Assembly (NCBI RefSeq): GCF_034263275.1
Contig: NZ_CP139559.1
Location: 3,100,001-3,164,000 of the forward strand
Length of the DNA stretch: 64,000 nucleotides
Origin: Mucilaginibacter sp. cycad4
Lineage (GTDB): Bacteria > Bacteroidota > Bacteroidia > Sphingobacteriales > Sphingobacteriaceae
Direction: 5' to 3'
Shown here: one piece after another, positions 42,671-51,779 of the stretch
How the letters are laid out: every line of letters starts with the position of its first letter
Numbering within the stretch: the stretch's first letter is position 1
Notes under the pieces: generated by a model
Databases searched by the model: none
What the model was told of the DNA's origin: nothing
What the model saw: only the letters and a program-made list of their open reading frames with translations
Translations under genes and position numbers: made by a program

Positions 42671-43291
42671 TTAATGATTATTTATGCAGAAGCACGAATA
42701 GAGGGCTAAAACGATAGCCAGTTTGGAAACTTTGAGCACATCCTGTAGGTTATCGAAAGCTTTATAGATCAGTTTATAGGCCGAACTAATGTTTATCTCC
42801 ATAATATCGGCTATTTCATCATAACTTAACCCTTCATAAAAGCGCAGGTATATGATTTCCTGCTGCCGGGCAGGTAAAGCTTTTACATGAAATTTAATTT
42901 TCTTCTGTAATTCCTGTTCTTCCTCATCGGCGATGAGCTGCTGGTCGAATGAAATTTCGAAAGGAAAGTTATGCTCTGCCTCATCTTCAAGGTCAACAAA
43001 GCGCGATTTTGATTGCAGCTTGCGGAAAATAATGCTTCGCAGTGATTTGAAGAGATAGTTTTTTACCGAAACCGGGTTACCAAGCCCTGCCCTGTTTGTC
43101 CATAGCCGGATAAAAAGATCATGTATGGCATCCTCAATTACGTTAACATCCCTTGTAAATTTATGTCCGTAGTTATTGAGGATTTTAAAATGCCGGTTAT
43201 ATAATTGCGTGTAGGCATCCCAACTGCCTTCTTTAAAAGCAAGCCAGGTAGCAATATTATGATCGTCATGAACAAGTTGTTCGTGAGACAT
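42671..43291 (-). CDS. ECF RNA polymerase sigma factor
   Basis: 206 aa. Sigma region 2 covers about 19-85 (YTQLYNRHFKILNNYGHKFT, VIEDAIHDLFIRLWTNRAGL) and region 4 about 135-190 (LPARQQEIIYLRFYEGLSYDEIADIM, SSAYKLIYKAFDNLQD). The tail (LAIVLALYSCFCINNH) is hydrophobic with two cysteines, longer than usual. It heads the sigma/FecR/SusC/SusD/fucosidase unit and should activate it when the receptor signals. Confidence 0.94.
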   Translation of the reverse strand: MSHEQLVHDDHNIATWLAFKEGSWDAYTQLYNRHFKILNNYGHKFTRDVNVIEDAIHDLFIRLWTNRAGLGNPVSVKNYLFKSLRSIIFRKLQSKSRFVDLEDEAEHNFPFEISFDQQLIADEEEQELQKKIKFHVKALPARQQEIIYLRFYEGLSYDEIADIMEINISSAYKLIYKAFDNLQDVLKVSKLAIVLALYSCFCINNH

Positions 43292-43538
43292 AGCTTTAAC
43301 CAGGGGACAAAACGTTTTACAATTGAAATCAGGTACAATGTAATAATTATAACAATAATTTTACATCAACTTTAAAAATCAATCCTATAATTAATTGATA
43401 AAGGTTAGTCTGGCCCCTGCGCAAACAAGTTATACGGTTTGAAAATCGAAAAACACCGAAATATTTCATTTTTTAAAATAACTTAGCCCGTATCAAATAT
43501 TTTCCTGAATATTTAAAAACCTGCTGCCGGATTAAATT

Positions 43539-44573
43539 ATGTTTGAATCAGTTACCATTAAGGATATTGCCAAGGCTTTGGGTGTGTCGACATCAACGGT
43601 TTCACGGGCACTGAACGGGAGCTACGAAATTGGCACCGAAACCAAAAAGCTTGTCCTTGAATATGCCGAAAAGATAAACTACCGCCCCAACCCTATCGCC
43701 TTAAGCCTTAAAGAGCAAAAAAGCCATTCCATAGGCGTGGTGGTATGCGAGGTAGCCAACGATTATTTCTCGCAGGCCATTAACGGTATCGAATCCATAG
43801 CTTACAACCGCGGGTATCACGTTATCATAACCCAAACACACGAATCATTTGACAGGGAAAGCGCCAATGTAAAACACCTGCTGTCGCGCCATGTGGATGG
43901 CTTGCTGGTGTCGATATCTGCCCAAACAACCGATACCTCTCAATATAAGTATTTGCTGGAGAAAGGCTTCCCCATTGTTTTTTTTGACAGGGCAGCTCCC
44001 GACCTTAACACCCATAAAGTAATAGCCAATAACTTCCAGGGATCATTTGATGCTACCGAAACGCTGATCAATTCGGGTTTTACTAAAATTGCCCATCTCA
44101 CTAATTCAAACAACCTGCTCATCAGCCACGAGCGTTTTGATGGATATAAAGCAGCGCTTGATAAGCACGGGATTGAATTTAGGCCCGAATACCTGAAACA
44201 TTGCAACCATGGCGGCATGGTACATGATGAAGTTGAGTTTGTTCTTAAAGAATTACTGGCACTGGATGGTCGCCCCGAGGCTATTTGTATCGGCAGCGAC
44301 AGGCTTACCATCAGCAGCATGTCGATCTTAAAAAAAATGGGGTTAAAAGTACCTGAAGATATTGCAATTGCCGGCTTTACCAACTCAGACGTGGTTGAAT
44401 TGTTTGACCCACCCTTAACAGTTATACGTCAGCCGGCTTTTCAAATAGGACAAATGGCTACCGAAATGCTGATCAAAACCATTGAAAGCAAATGGCCGGT
44501 TGAAGAGTTTACTACTGAAAAGGTGGATACACAGTTGATAGTGCGGTCATCATCAAGGAAAAGCGTAAACTAA
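43539..44573 (+). CDS. LacI/PurR-family transcriptional regulator (second)
   Basis: 344 aa: helix-turn-helix TIKDIAKALGVSTSTVSRAL (7-26), hinge NYRPNPIALSLKEQKS, then a PurR-like sensor domain (SIGVVVCEVANDYFSQAI, DGLLVSI, FPIVFFDRA). It resembles the regulator at 3731. No CAAACGTTTG site lies near it, so its target differs or is outside the window. It lies between the fucosidase unit and the glycerol genes and could serve either. Its 3' end overlaps the convergent GlpR-like gene by 4 bp. Confidence 0.92.
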   Translation: MFESVTIKDIAKALGVSTSTVSRALNGSYEIGTETKKLVLEYAEKINYRPNPIALSLKEQKSHSIGVVVCEVANDYFSQAINGIESIAYNRGYHVIITQTHESFDRESANVKHLLSRHVDGLLVSISAQTTDTSQYKYLLEKGFPIVFFDRAAPDLNTHKVIANNFQGSFDATETLINSGFTKIAHLTNSNNLLISHERFDGYKAALDKHGIEFRPEYLKHCNHGGMVHDEVEFVLKELLALDGRPEAICIGSDRLTISSMSILKKMGLKVPEDIAIAGFTNSDVVELFDPPLTVIRQPAFQIGQMATEMLIKTIESKWPVEEFTTEKVDTQLIVRSSSRKSVN

Positions 44574-45334
44574 ACAACTGTTACCTTCACCCCTTTTTCT
44601 TCCAGCATATTGAGCATTACCGGGCTAATACCACTATCGGTAATGATCTCATTGATCTGGTCTAACGAACAGATCTTCGCTAACCCCCGCTTGCCGAATT
44701 TAGTACTATCGGCAAGCACAATGGTAGTTTGGGCTGCGTTGATCATTTTTTGGTTAAGCCGTGCCTCGGACAAATTGGTTGTGGTAAGCCCTATTTCCGG
44801 GTCGATACCATCTACTCCTAAAAACAAAACACCACATAGCATATCATCCAGCATTAACTCAGCATAGTTACCGGTTACCGATGATGAAGTATTACGCATT
44901 TGCCCGCCTAATTGAACAATATCAACCTGCGGGTGCTGTAAAAGCTCAAGGGCTACCGGCAGGGCTGCGGTAACAACCGTAAGATGTTTATTGGGCTGCA
45001 TGGCACGTGCAAGGGCAAGCATGGTTGTACCCGAGGCAATAATAACCGAATCATTAGTATCTATCCTCACCGCAGCTTCGGCTGCTATCCTTTTCTTTTC
45101 GGGCCCGTTCAGCTTTTCCTTTTCCGCTACCGGCCTGTCGTTAGTATATGGGTTGGTTTTACTTGCGCCGCCGTGCGTTCTGAAAAGCAGGTTTTTGTCT
45201 TCCAAAAGTTTCAGGTCCTTTCGGATAGTAACTTCCGAAACACTTAACTGGTTGCTCAGGTCCTGCACGTTTACAAATCCTTCTGTCTCAACTTTTTGCA
45301 GGATAAACTTGTGCCGGTCGGTGTTTTTACTCAT
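44570..45334 (-). CDS. glpR: DeoR-family regulator, GlpR-like
   Basis: 254 aa from the ATG at 45334 (MSKNTDRHKFILQKVETEGF); a longer in-frame extension is hydrophobic and unlikely. The DeoR helix-turn-helix is NVQDLSNQLSVSEVTIRKDLKLLEDKNLLFRTHGGA, in two parts here for length: the helix pair, then the wing. The C-terminal sugar-phosphate sensor has SGTTMLALARAM and LGVDGIDPEIGLTTTN. It is divergent from glpD with a 151-bp shared control region, so repression relieved by glycerol-3-phosphate is expected. The ligand is inferred from context. Confidence 0.87.
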   Translation of the reverse strand: MSKNTDRHKFILQKVETEGFVNVQDLSNQLSVSEVTIRKDLKLLEDKNLLFRTHGGASKTNPYTNDRPVAEKEKLNGPEKKRIAAEAAVRIDTNDSVIIASGTTMLALARAMQPNKHLTVVTAALPVALELLQHPQVDIVQLGGQMRNTSSSVTGNYAELMLDDMLCGVLFLGVDGIDPEIGLTTTNLSEARLNQKMINAAQTTIVLADSTKFGKRGLAKICSLDQINEIITDSGISPVMLNMLEEKGVKVTVV

Positions 45335-45399
45335 AATCGTAAAACTAAACAGAAAAATTGATTGAAATGTTTGCAAAGTTCCCTACGTTGCCAATCATT

Positions 45400-45407
45400 C
45401 AAATGTA
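45400..45407 (-). promoter_or_regulatory. -7 box of the GlpR-like gene
   Basis: TACATTTG on the minus strand matches TAnnTTTG exactly, 66 bp before the ATG at 45334. No clear -33 TTG is present at the right distance. Confidence 0.45.
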
Positions 45408-45442
45408 ATCAAATAAAATTATTTTTAATTTCATTTAGTTTT

Positions 45443-45487
45443 ATTTTATTTCGATTTTATATATTTGAATAAATATCGAAATAAAAT
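45443..45487 (+). promoter_or_regulatory. glpD promoter flanked by a 13-bp inverted repeat
   Basis: ATTTTATTTCGAT (45443-45455) and ATCGAAATAAAAT (45475-45487) are perfect inverse copies that bracket the -7 box TATATTTG (45460-45467). The right arm includes the A and T of the glpD start codon (45486-45487). A repressor bound to both arms would cover the promoter. The divergent GlpR-like protein is the natural candidate. Confidence 0.65.
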
Positions 45488-47066
45488 GAATCAATTTACA
45501 AGAGAAGCCAACCTCCGCGATATTAACGATACCCAAAAGATCTGGGACCTGATCATCATAGGCGGCGGGGCTACGGGACTTGGCGCAGCTGTAGATTCAG
45601 CTTCACGCGGCTTCTCTACATTATTACTGGAACAGGCCGATTTTGCCAAAGGCACCTCGAGCCGGGCTACCAAACTGGTACACGGCGGCGTTCGATATTT
45701 GGCACAGGGCGATATCGGCCTGGTACGTGAAGCTTTACGTGAGCGGGGATTATTATTAAAAAACGCCCCGCACCTGGTAAAAAACGAAAGTTTTATTATT
45801 CCTAATTACTCCTGGTGGGATGGCATTTTTTATACTATAGGTCTCAGTATTTATGATTTGCTCGCCGGCAAGCTAAGCTTTGGCAGGGCAAAACATATCT
45901 CAAAAAAAGAAACGCTAAAACGGTTACCGGGCATCCAGGAAAAAGGGCTTCACGGTGGCGTTGTATATCATGACGGGCAGTTTGACGATTCGCGGCTGGC
46001 CATCAACCTGGCGCAAACGGCCATTGAACAGGGTGGCACTTTACTGAATTACGTTAAAGTAACCGGGTTAATTAAAGATCCCGCCGATGAAATTACAGGT
46101 GTAAAGGCCACTGATATTGAAACCGGCGATACACTTCAAATAAAAGCAAAAGCGGTAATCAATGCAACCGGCATTTTTGTTGATGACGTGCTAAAAATGG
46201 ATACCCCCGAGAAGAAACCCATGGTAAGGCCAAGCCAGGGCGTACACCTGGTGCTCGACCGTTCATTTTTACCGGCAGAGGATGCGCTGATGATCCCTAA
46301 AACGGAAGACGGGCGTGTACTTTTTGCAGTTCCATGGCATGAAAAATTATTAATCGGCACTACCGACACCCCTATCGACTCACATAGCCTGGAGCCGGTA
46401 GCGCTGGATGAAGAAGTACAGTTTATACTGCGAACAGCCGGTAAATATCTCACCAAAGCTCCTACCCGTGCAGATGTATTAAGCGTATTTGCAGGCTTAA
46501 GGCCACTTGCCGCCCCGCAGGATGGATCGTCAAAAACAAAGGAAATTTCACGAAGCCATAAGCTGATCGTTTCGGCCTCGGGCTTAATTACCATAACCGG
46601 GGGCAAGTGGACCACCTACCGCAAGATGGCCGAAGATATTGTTGATAAAGCTATTGAAATAGCCGGGCTTAAAAACATGCCTTGCAAAACGGACTCCTTA
46701 CCTATCCATGGCAGTCGCCCCAACCCCGACCGCACAAACCCCATGTTTGTTTATGGTAGTGATACCGAGAAAATTCTTGCTCTATATAACGAGAACCCTG
46801 ACTGGAAAAACCTCATTCATCCTCAAGGCAGCTATACTAAGAGTGAGGTAATCTGGTCGGTAAGGAATGAAATGGCACGTACTGTTGAAGATATCCTTGC
46901 GCGGCGTACCCGTGTGTTATTCTTAGATGCGCGCCTGGCTACAGAGATGGCACCCGAAGTAGCCCGCCTCATGGCCGGCGAACTTGGAAAAGATGCAGCA
47001 TGGGAACAAGCGCAGATTAAAGCTTTTAACGAAACAGCAAAAAATTATATACTAACACCGCATTAA
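45486..47066 (+). CDS. glpD: Glycerol-3-phosphate dehydrogenase (FAD)
   Basis: 526 aa from the ATG at 45486; a TTG seven codons upstream falls in the -7 box and is rejected. The FAD-binding motif DLIIIGGGATGLGAAVDSASRG (split here: GGGATGLG) lies near 23-30, followed by KGTSSRATKLVHGGVRYL. VSASGLITITGGKWTTYRKMAED and a C-terminal alpha-helical domain complete the protein. It oxidises sn-glycerol-3-phosphate to dihydroxyacetone phosphate at the membrane and passes electrons to quinone. First gene of glpD-glpK-glpF. Confidence 0.95.
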   Translation: MNQFTREANLRDINDTQKIWDLIIIGGGATGLGAAVDSASRGFSTLLLEQADFAKGTSSRATKLVHGGVRYLAQGDIGLVREALRERGLLLKNAPHLVKNESFIIPNYSWWDGIFYTIGLSIYDLLAGKLSFGRAKHISKKETLKRLPGIQEKGLHGGVVYHDGQFDDSRLAINLAQTAIEQGGTLLNYVKVTGLIKDPADEITGVKATDIETGDTLQIKAKAVINATGIFVDDVLKMDTPEKKPMVRPSQGVHLVLDRSFLPAEDALMIPKTEDGRVLFAVPWHEKLLIGTTDTPIDSHSLEPVALDEEVQFILRTAGKYLTKAPTRADVLSVFAGLRPLAAPQDGSSKTKEISRSHKLIVSASGLITITGGKWTTYRKMAEDIVDKAIEIAGLKNMPCKTDSLPIHGSRPNPDRTNPMFVYGSDTEKILALYNENPDWKNLIHPQGSYTKSEVIWSVRNEMARTVEDILARRTRVLFLDARLATEMAPEVARLMAGELGKDAAWEQAQIKAFNETAKNYILTPH

Positions 47067-47120
47067 AATAAAATTTAATGTGATATTCAATAAATAAACC
47101 AAGGTAGACCAAACCAAATT

Positions 47121-48635
47121 ATGCAGGAATATATTTTAGCGCTTGACCAGGGCACTACCAGCTCACGGGCCATAATTTTTGATCATGCCGGCAAAATTAT
47201 TGCTTCGGCACAAAAAGAATTTAAGCAGTATTTTCCTAAACCCGGCTGGGTTGAGCACAACCCTAACGAGATTTGGGCAGGCCAGATTGGGGTTGCTGCC
47301 GAGGCCATCGCGAAAGCAGGCTTAGGTGGCGGAAATATCAAAGCGATAGGCATCACCAATCAGCGTGAAACCACCATAGTGTGGAACCGCAAAACCGGCG
47401 AACCCATCCATAACGCCATTGTTTGGCAGGATAGGCGTACCGCCGCCTTTTGTGATGAGCTAAAACAAGGCGGTCATAGCGATATGATCCGCGATAAAAC
47501 AGGACTGGTAATAGATGCCTACTTTTCAGGTTCAAAAATTAAATGGATCCTGGACAATGTTGAAGGTGCAAGAGCGCAGGCCGAAGCCGGTGAACTGGCC
47601 TTTGGCACGGTTGACAGCTGGCTCATCTGGCAGCTTACCCGCAGCGAAGTTCACGCTACCGATGTAACCAATGCCGGCCGTACCATGCTGTTCAATATCC
47701 GCACACAACAATGGGACGAGGAACTGTTACAGCTGTTCAACATCCCAAAAAGTATCTTGCCCGAAGTAAAACAGTCAAGTGAATTATATGGCGAAACTGC
47801 CAATAACTTATTTGCGCAACGGATCCCAATAGCGGGCATAGCCGGTGATCAGCACGCGGCTTTATTCGGGCAAATGTGTATTGATAAGGCTATGGTTAAA
47901 AACACTTATGGCACCGGCTGTTTTATGCTGATGAATATCGGGCATGAGTTTATCAAATCAAAAAACAACCTGCTTACCACCATCGCCTGGAAAATAAACG
48001 GGGAGATCACCTACGCCTTTGAAGGCAGTATTTTTATAGGCGGCGCGGTAGTACAATGGCTGCGCGATGGCCTGGGTATTATCAAAACATCGGCCGATGT
48101 TGAAAAATTGGCTACATCGGTAAAGGATACCGCAGGCGTTTACTTTGTACCTGCATTTGCGGGTTTGGGCGCCCCCTATTGGGACCCGGAAGTTCGCGGC
48201 GCTATTGTTGGACTAACCCGCGGGGCTACAGCGGCCCACATTTCAAGGGCGGCGTTATCATCAATAGCTTACCAAACCATGGATGTACTGAAAGCGATGG
48301 AGGCCGATGCGGGTATGGAGATAAAAGAACTGCGCGTGGATGGCGGCGCAACAGCCAATAACCTGCTGATGCAGTTTCAATCGGACGTGTTGAACTGCAA
48401 AGTGATCCGGCCCGAGGTTACCGAAACCACAGCACTTGGCGTAGCCTATATGGCAGGGCTGGCTGTTGGCTATTGGAAAGATATAGCCGAAATCCAGCAC
48501 TTGTGGGCAGCCGAAGCCGAATTTAACCCTGCAAACGATCTTGATGAAGTAAAATCGGGCATTGCGGGCTGGAAACGCGCGGTAAGCACGGCTCAATGCT
48601 GGTCAAATTCCGGCCATCCTGTAACAGTTATTTAA
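47121..48635 (+). CDS. glpK: Glycerol kinase
   Basis: 504 aa, the full family length. FGGY-kinase features: [16 protein letters not shown] at the start, [29 protein letters not shown] with the catalytic Asp, [13 protein letters not shown] and the [15 protein letters not shown] adenine-binding loop. It phosphorylates glycerol to glycerol-3-phosphate in the cytoplasm. It follows glpD by 54 bp and precedes the facilitator by 22 bp. Confidence 0.97.
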   Translation: MQEYILALDQGTTSSRAIIFDHAGKIIASAQKEFKQYFPKPGWVEHNPNEIWAGQIGVAAEAIAKAGLGGGNIKAIGITNQRETTIVWNRKTGEPIHNAIVWQDRRTAAFCDELKQGGHSDMIRDKTGLVIDAYFSGSKIKWILDNVEGARAQAEAGELAFGTVDSWLIWQLTRSEVHATDVTNAGRTMLFNIRTQQWDEELLQLFNIPKSILPEVKQSSELYGETANNLFAQRIPIAGIAGDQHAALFGQMCIDKAMVKNTYGTGCFMLMNIGHEFIKSKNNLLTTIAWKINGEITYAFEGSIFIGGAVVQWLRDGLGIIKTSADVEKLATSVKDTAGVYFVPAFAGLGAPYWDPEVRGAIVGLTRGATAAHISRAALSSIAYQTMDVLKAMEADAGMEIKELRVDGGATANNLLMQFQSDVLNCKVIRPEVTETTALGVAYMAGLAVGYWKDIAEIQHLWAAEAEFNPANDLDEVKSGIAGWKRAVSTAQCWSNSGHPVTVI

Positions 48636-48657
48636 TCCACCTTTAGAATATTTTAAC

Positions 48658-49389
48658 ATGTCTCCATTTGTAGCCGAACTGATAGGCACCATGCTCTTGA
48701 TATTATTAGGTGATGGTGTAGTAGCCAACGTAGTTTTAAAAGATACCAAGGGAAATAACAGCGGATGGATAGTAATTACCACCGCCTGGGGATTAGCCGT
48801 TTTTGTAGGGGTAGTTGTTGCCGGTCCGTATAGCGGCGCACACCTTAACCCTGCCGTAACCATAGCACTCGCTATTGCAGGTAAGTTTGCCTGGGCAAAT
48901 GTTGTGCCCTACATTATTGCCCAGTTTGCAGGTGCCTGCATGGGCGCGTTTTTAGTATGGCTCATGTATTACGATCATTTTAAACGTACCAATGATCCAG
49001 CTTCTATATTGGCGGTGTTTTGCACCGGTCCTGCCGTGCGCAATTACATATCAAACATTGCCAGCGAGGTAATAGGTGCTTTTGTATTGCTCTTTACCAT
49101 TTTCTACATAGCCGGTGCCGAAATCACGCCGGCAAAAACCCCTATTGGCCTGGGTTCAGTAGGCGCTATCCCCGTAGCATTACTGGTTTGGGTGATCGGC
49201 TTGTCATTAGGGGGCACTACCGGCTACGCTATCAATCCCGCGCGCGACCTTGGCCCACGCTTTATGCATATGCTATTGCCGATAAAAGGCAAAGGAACCA
49301 GCGATTGGGCGTATGCGTGGATTCCCGTGATTGCGCCATTGGCAGGTGGTGCTATTGCTGCAATATTATATCTCGCTATCAAACAATAA
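48658..49389 (+). CDS. glpF: Glycerol uptake facilitator (aquaglyceroporin)
   Basis: 243 aa with six membrane helices and both half-helix NPA motifs, SGAHLNPAVT near 60-69 and YAINPARDLGPR. The Asp after the second NPA-Arg (NPARD) is the mark of glycerol channels, as opposed to water channels. It lets glycerol diffuse in, to be trapped by GlpK. Last gene of the operon; no strong hairpin follows it. Confidence 0.95.
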   Translation: MSPFVAELIGTMLLILLGDGVVANVVLKDTKGNNSGWIVITTAWGLAVFVGVVVAGPYSGAHLNPAVTIALAIAGKFAWANVVPYIIAQFAGACMGAFLVWLMYYDHFKRTNDPASILAVFCTGPAVRNYISNIASEVIGAFVLLFTIFYIAGAEITPAKTPIGLGSVGAIPVALLVWVIGLSLGGTTGYAINPARDLGPRFMHMLLPIKGKGTSDWAYAWIPVIAPLAGGAIAAILYLAIKQ

Positions 49390-49419
49390 CAAACCACTAT
49401 AAATTAAATTACTGCCCAA

Positions 49420-49749
49420 TCATTTTTGGAAGATATTTTTGTCCCACTTCCTGAACTCATAATATTTGCTTTTGGGTTCGCCGGTTAACCCGTTGATGCC
49501 TTTTTTACGTGGGAGGTAGTAGGCATGGATATATAGAAAAGGTATAATAAACAGGGCTAAGAAAGCCATAGCTATGGTTCTTCCAAAGTAAAAAGAGATC
49601 GCGATAACAATAATAAGAGTAAGCAGATATTTACCTACCCGGCGCACAACAGGTGTACGCTCTTCAAAATGGCCAAAAATGATATTGCCGAGTGCGTAAA
49701 TGATACTTACAATAGCTACCTCGAACCAAAGCGATTCTGTTGTCCACAT
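49420..49749 (-). CDS. Small membrane protein of unknown function, 109 aa
   Basis: Two to three membrane helices (about 8-24, 41-56 and 58-78) and a basic, aromatic C-terminal tail (PRKKGINGLTGEPKSKYYEF). No family recognised. It lies convergent to glpF with 30 bp between stops, and starts 55 bp from the hairpin that ends the phosphatase gene. Confidence 0.7.
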   Translation of the reverse strand: MWTTESLWFEVAIVSIIYALGNIIFGHFEERTPVVRRVGKYLLTLIIVIAISFYFGRTIAMAFLALFIIPFLYIHAYYLPRKKGINGLTGEPKSKYYEFRKWDKNIFQK

Positions 49750-49803
49750 ATTTCAGGAGATTGGTTGTATAAAAATACGAACCCAATACCATTCTTTTTA
49801 ATT

Positions 49804-49872
49804 TTTCGCGCAAAGGCGCAAAGACGCTATAAAAATGTGAAAAGCTTAGCGTCTTTGTGCCTTTGCGCGAAA
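49804..49872 (-). terminator. 25-bp inverted repeat, likely terminator of the phosphatase gene
   Basis: Arms 49804-49828 and 49848-49872 pair at 24 of 25 positions around a 19-nt loop. They begin 3 bp past the stop codon at 49876. The arm sequence (TTTCGCGCAAAGGCGCAAAG) resembles a hairpin repeat dispersed in Bacteroidota genomes. On the minus strand it is followed by AATTAAAAAG, so there is no strong U-tract; it may stabilise the mRNA 3' end. Confidence 0.65.
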
Positions 49873-49875
49873 TTA

Positions 49876-51720
49876 TTACTCTGTCTCCAGCAAAGCCTTG
49901 ATCTTATTAAAGATCTCCGTATTACTATAAACTCCCCTAAAATCCAGCGAATGCGGCCCGTAGCTAAATACAGGAACCGGGGTACCGGTATGATCGTTGG
50001 TACTGAAATCGCCCCATACATAACCTTTGCTGATACTGCCATCAAGCAGGGTTAAGCCGCCGGTTTCATGATCGGCAGTTACAATTACCAGGGTTTCACC
50101 GTCCTCGTCGGCAAATTTCAGCGCCTCGCCAACTACACGGTCGAAGTCGCTGTTTTCGGTGATTACTTGTTTTAGGTTGTTAGCATGGCCGCCGTGATCA
50201 ATCTGCGAACCCTCAATCATCATAAAGAAACCTTTTGGAGCATTCTTAAATGCTTGGGTTACTTTATTGAACGCCAGCGGCAGGTAATTTCCCCTCCCCT
50301 CCATTTTTGGGCGGGTTACGCTATCATCCATTAAGCCGAGGATTTTTGGCGCCGAACTATTCAGAAATTCGTCAAAGTTACGAATAACGGTATATCCCCT
50401 CTTTTTCATCTTGCCTATCGGGCTTTCACCATTAACCGGCCAGATGAAATCTTTATAGGATGAGCCTAAGAAAATATCAATAGGCGACGAAGTAATCTGA
50501 TTGGCAATAGCGGCCGAATGGCTCCGCTCTAAATCATGAGCATAGAAAGCAGCGGGAGTTGCGTCGGTTAATTCGCAAGCCACAATATCGGCAGTCTTTT
50601 TACCTGCTTCGGCACTATAATCCGCTAATGATTTTAAAGGTTTTCCTGCGGGATCAACTCCTACCGCCCTGTCATTAGTTTTTTGTCCCGAAGCAAAAGC
50701 GGTGGCTCCGGCAGCCGAATCGGTGATGTAAGCATCGGCAGAATTAGTTACCGAAAAGCCGATGTTAAGCATCTGAAAGATATTCAACTGCCCCCGGTTA
50801 GCGGTATAGGTTGAATAGATTTGCGACAAGCCCATACCATCGCCAATGCACAATATGATATTTTTAACTTTCTTAACGGTACCGTCCGATTTATAAGTAG
50901 GCTTATAGATAGCGTATGGTTGCGGCGCAGTGTATTCGCTCATAGGTTTCTTATCCAGGAAATCACCAAGCTCTTCTATCTTATCGGTACCAATCACATC
51001 CACCCCTAAACGGATCAGCGCCAGCCAGCTACTTTTGGTATCAGGAGTTTCCCAAAAGCGGATCTTTTTACCGGCATTATGTACGCTGTCAATCCCGCCT
51101 TTTATCCTGGCTATCTCTTCGCTGTTCAAAACACCTTTGCCATTCCAGTGCATGTATTTACCAAACGGAAAACTTACTAATCCGATCTTTTTCCATTGCC
51201 CGGGGGTAAAGCCGTTCATATGGTCAACATCAAAAGAGATCCAGGCCGGGTAACTGGTCATTTCGACCGGAGGAGGAACTGCGCCTGTCATTACTATAGA
51301 TAACCTGCCGGGGTGGCCTTCATAATCAAAATACTGCTCCAATGGTTTTAGTTCTTTGATCACCAGTGGCAATACCGCTTTATGATCTTCCTTAATCTCA
51401 ATAAGCAACCTTAAATGACGCTGCGGATCGCGTTTAAATTTTTCAATCAGCGGGTCGATGTACAAAATCTTTAATGATCGCTTAGCGTTAATCTCCTTTT
51501 TATCATGAGCCACCATTAGTCGTCCGTTAACGGCATAACAGTCGGCCTCGATAGAGCCGAAACCTTTTTCATAGGCCCTGAAAAAAGGGATACTGTTTTT
51601 ATAATCATTGTGGGAATGTGCGTCGGCTACGGTATAAGCGGTTTTAACCTGGGCATTAACCGAAAGCGTGACACCTGAAAGCAACGCCGCCAGCGTAATA
51701 AGAGTAGTACTTTTTTTCAT
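49876..51720 (-). CDS. Phosphodiesterase-like/alkaline phosphatase fusion
   Basis: 614 aa from the ATG at 51720 (signal peptide MKKSTTLITLAALLSGVTLS). Residues about 30-265 resemble PLC-like/glycerophosphodiester phosphodiesterases of the AIM6 type: HSHNDY, then IEADCY and LMVAHD with the expected His, Glu, Asp and His. Residues about 285-614 are an alkaline phosphatase: CIGDGMGLSQ with metal ligand D294, TDSAAGATAF with nucleophile S335, EGSQIDHGGHANN and TADHETGG. The combination could split a phosphodiester and then release phosphate from the monoester. It lies 59 bp after SusD, behind a terminator-like hairpin, and convergent to the glycerol genes. Confidence 0.9.
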   Translation of the reverse strand: MKKSTTLITLAALLSGVTLSVNAQVKTAYTVADAHSHNDYKNSIPFFRAYEKGFGSIEADCYAVNGRLMVAHDKKEINAKRSLKILYIDPLIEKFKRDPQRHLRLLIEIKEDHKAVLPLVIKELKPLEQYFDYEGHPGRLSIVMTGAVPPPVEMTSYPAWISFDVDHMNGFTPGQWKKIGLVSFPFGKYMHWNGKGVLNSEEIARIKGGIDSVHNAGKKIRFWETPDTKSSWLALIRLGVDVIGTDKIEELGDFLDKKPMSEYTAPQPYAIYKPTYKSDGTVKKVKNIILCIGDGMGLSQIYSTYTANRGQLNIFQMLNIGFSVTNSADAYITDSAAGATAFASGQKTNDRAVGVDPAGKPLKSLADYSAEAGKKTADIVACELTDATPAAFYAHDLERSHSAAIANQITSSPIDIFLGSSYKDFIWPVNGESPIGKMKKRGYTVIRNFDEFLNSSAPKILGLMDDSVTRPKMEGRGNYLPLAFNKVTQAFKNAPKGFFMMIEGSQIDHGGHANNLKQVITENSDFDRVVGEALKFADEDGETLVIVTADHETGGLTLLDGSISKGYVWGDFSTNDHTGTPVPVFSYGPHSLDFRGVYSNTEIFNKIKALLETE

Positions 51721-51736
51721 TTGGTATAGATATAGC

Positions 51737-51759
51737 AAAACCGGGCTGAGCCCGGTTTT
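51737..51759 (-). terminator. Terminator-like hairpin between susD and the phosphatase gene
   Basis: AAAACCGGGCT (51737-51747) and AGCCCGGTTTT (51749-51759) are perfect complements around one base; a 9-bp stem with a 5-nt loop is the realistic form. Four T end the stem on the minus strand. It separates the SusD stop from the phosphatase start, as in the fucosidase unit. Confidence 0.7.
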
Positions 51760-51779
51760 TATAGTTTCAATATGTCAAT

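Noticed and set aside
43433..43442. Possible operator for the second LacI regulator (CAAAC and GTTTG near 43424-43442)
   Set aside because: The half sites are only five bases and spaced by about ten. Such pairs are expected by chance in AT-rich DNA.
46136..46615. 159-codon frame opposite glpD
   Set aside because: It lies entirely inside glpD on the other strand and shows no recognisable domain; a shadow of biased codon use.
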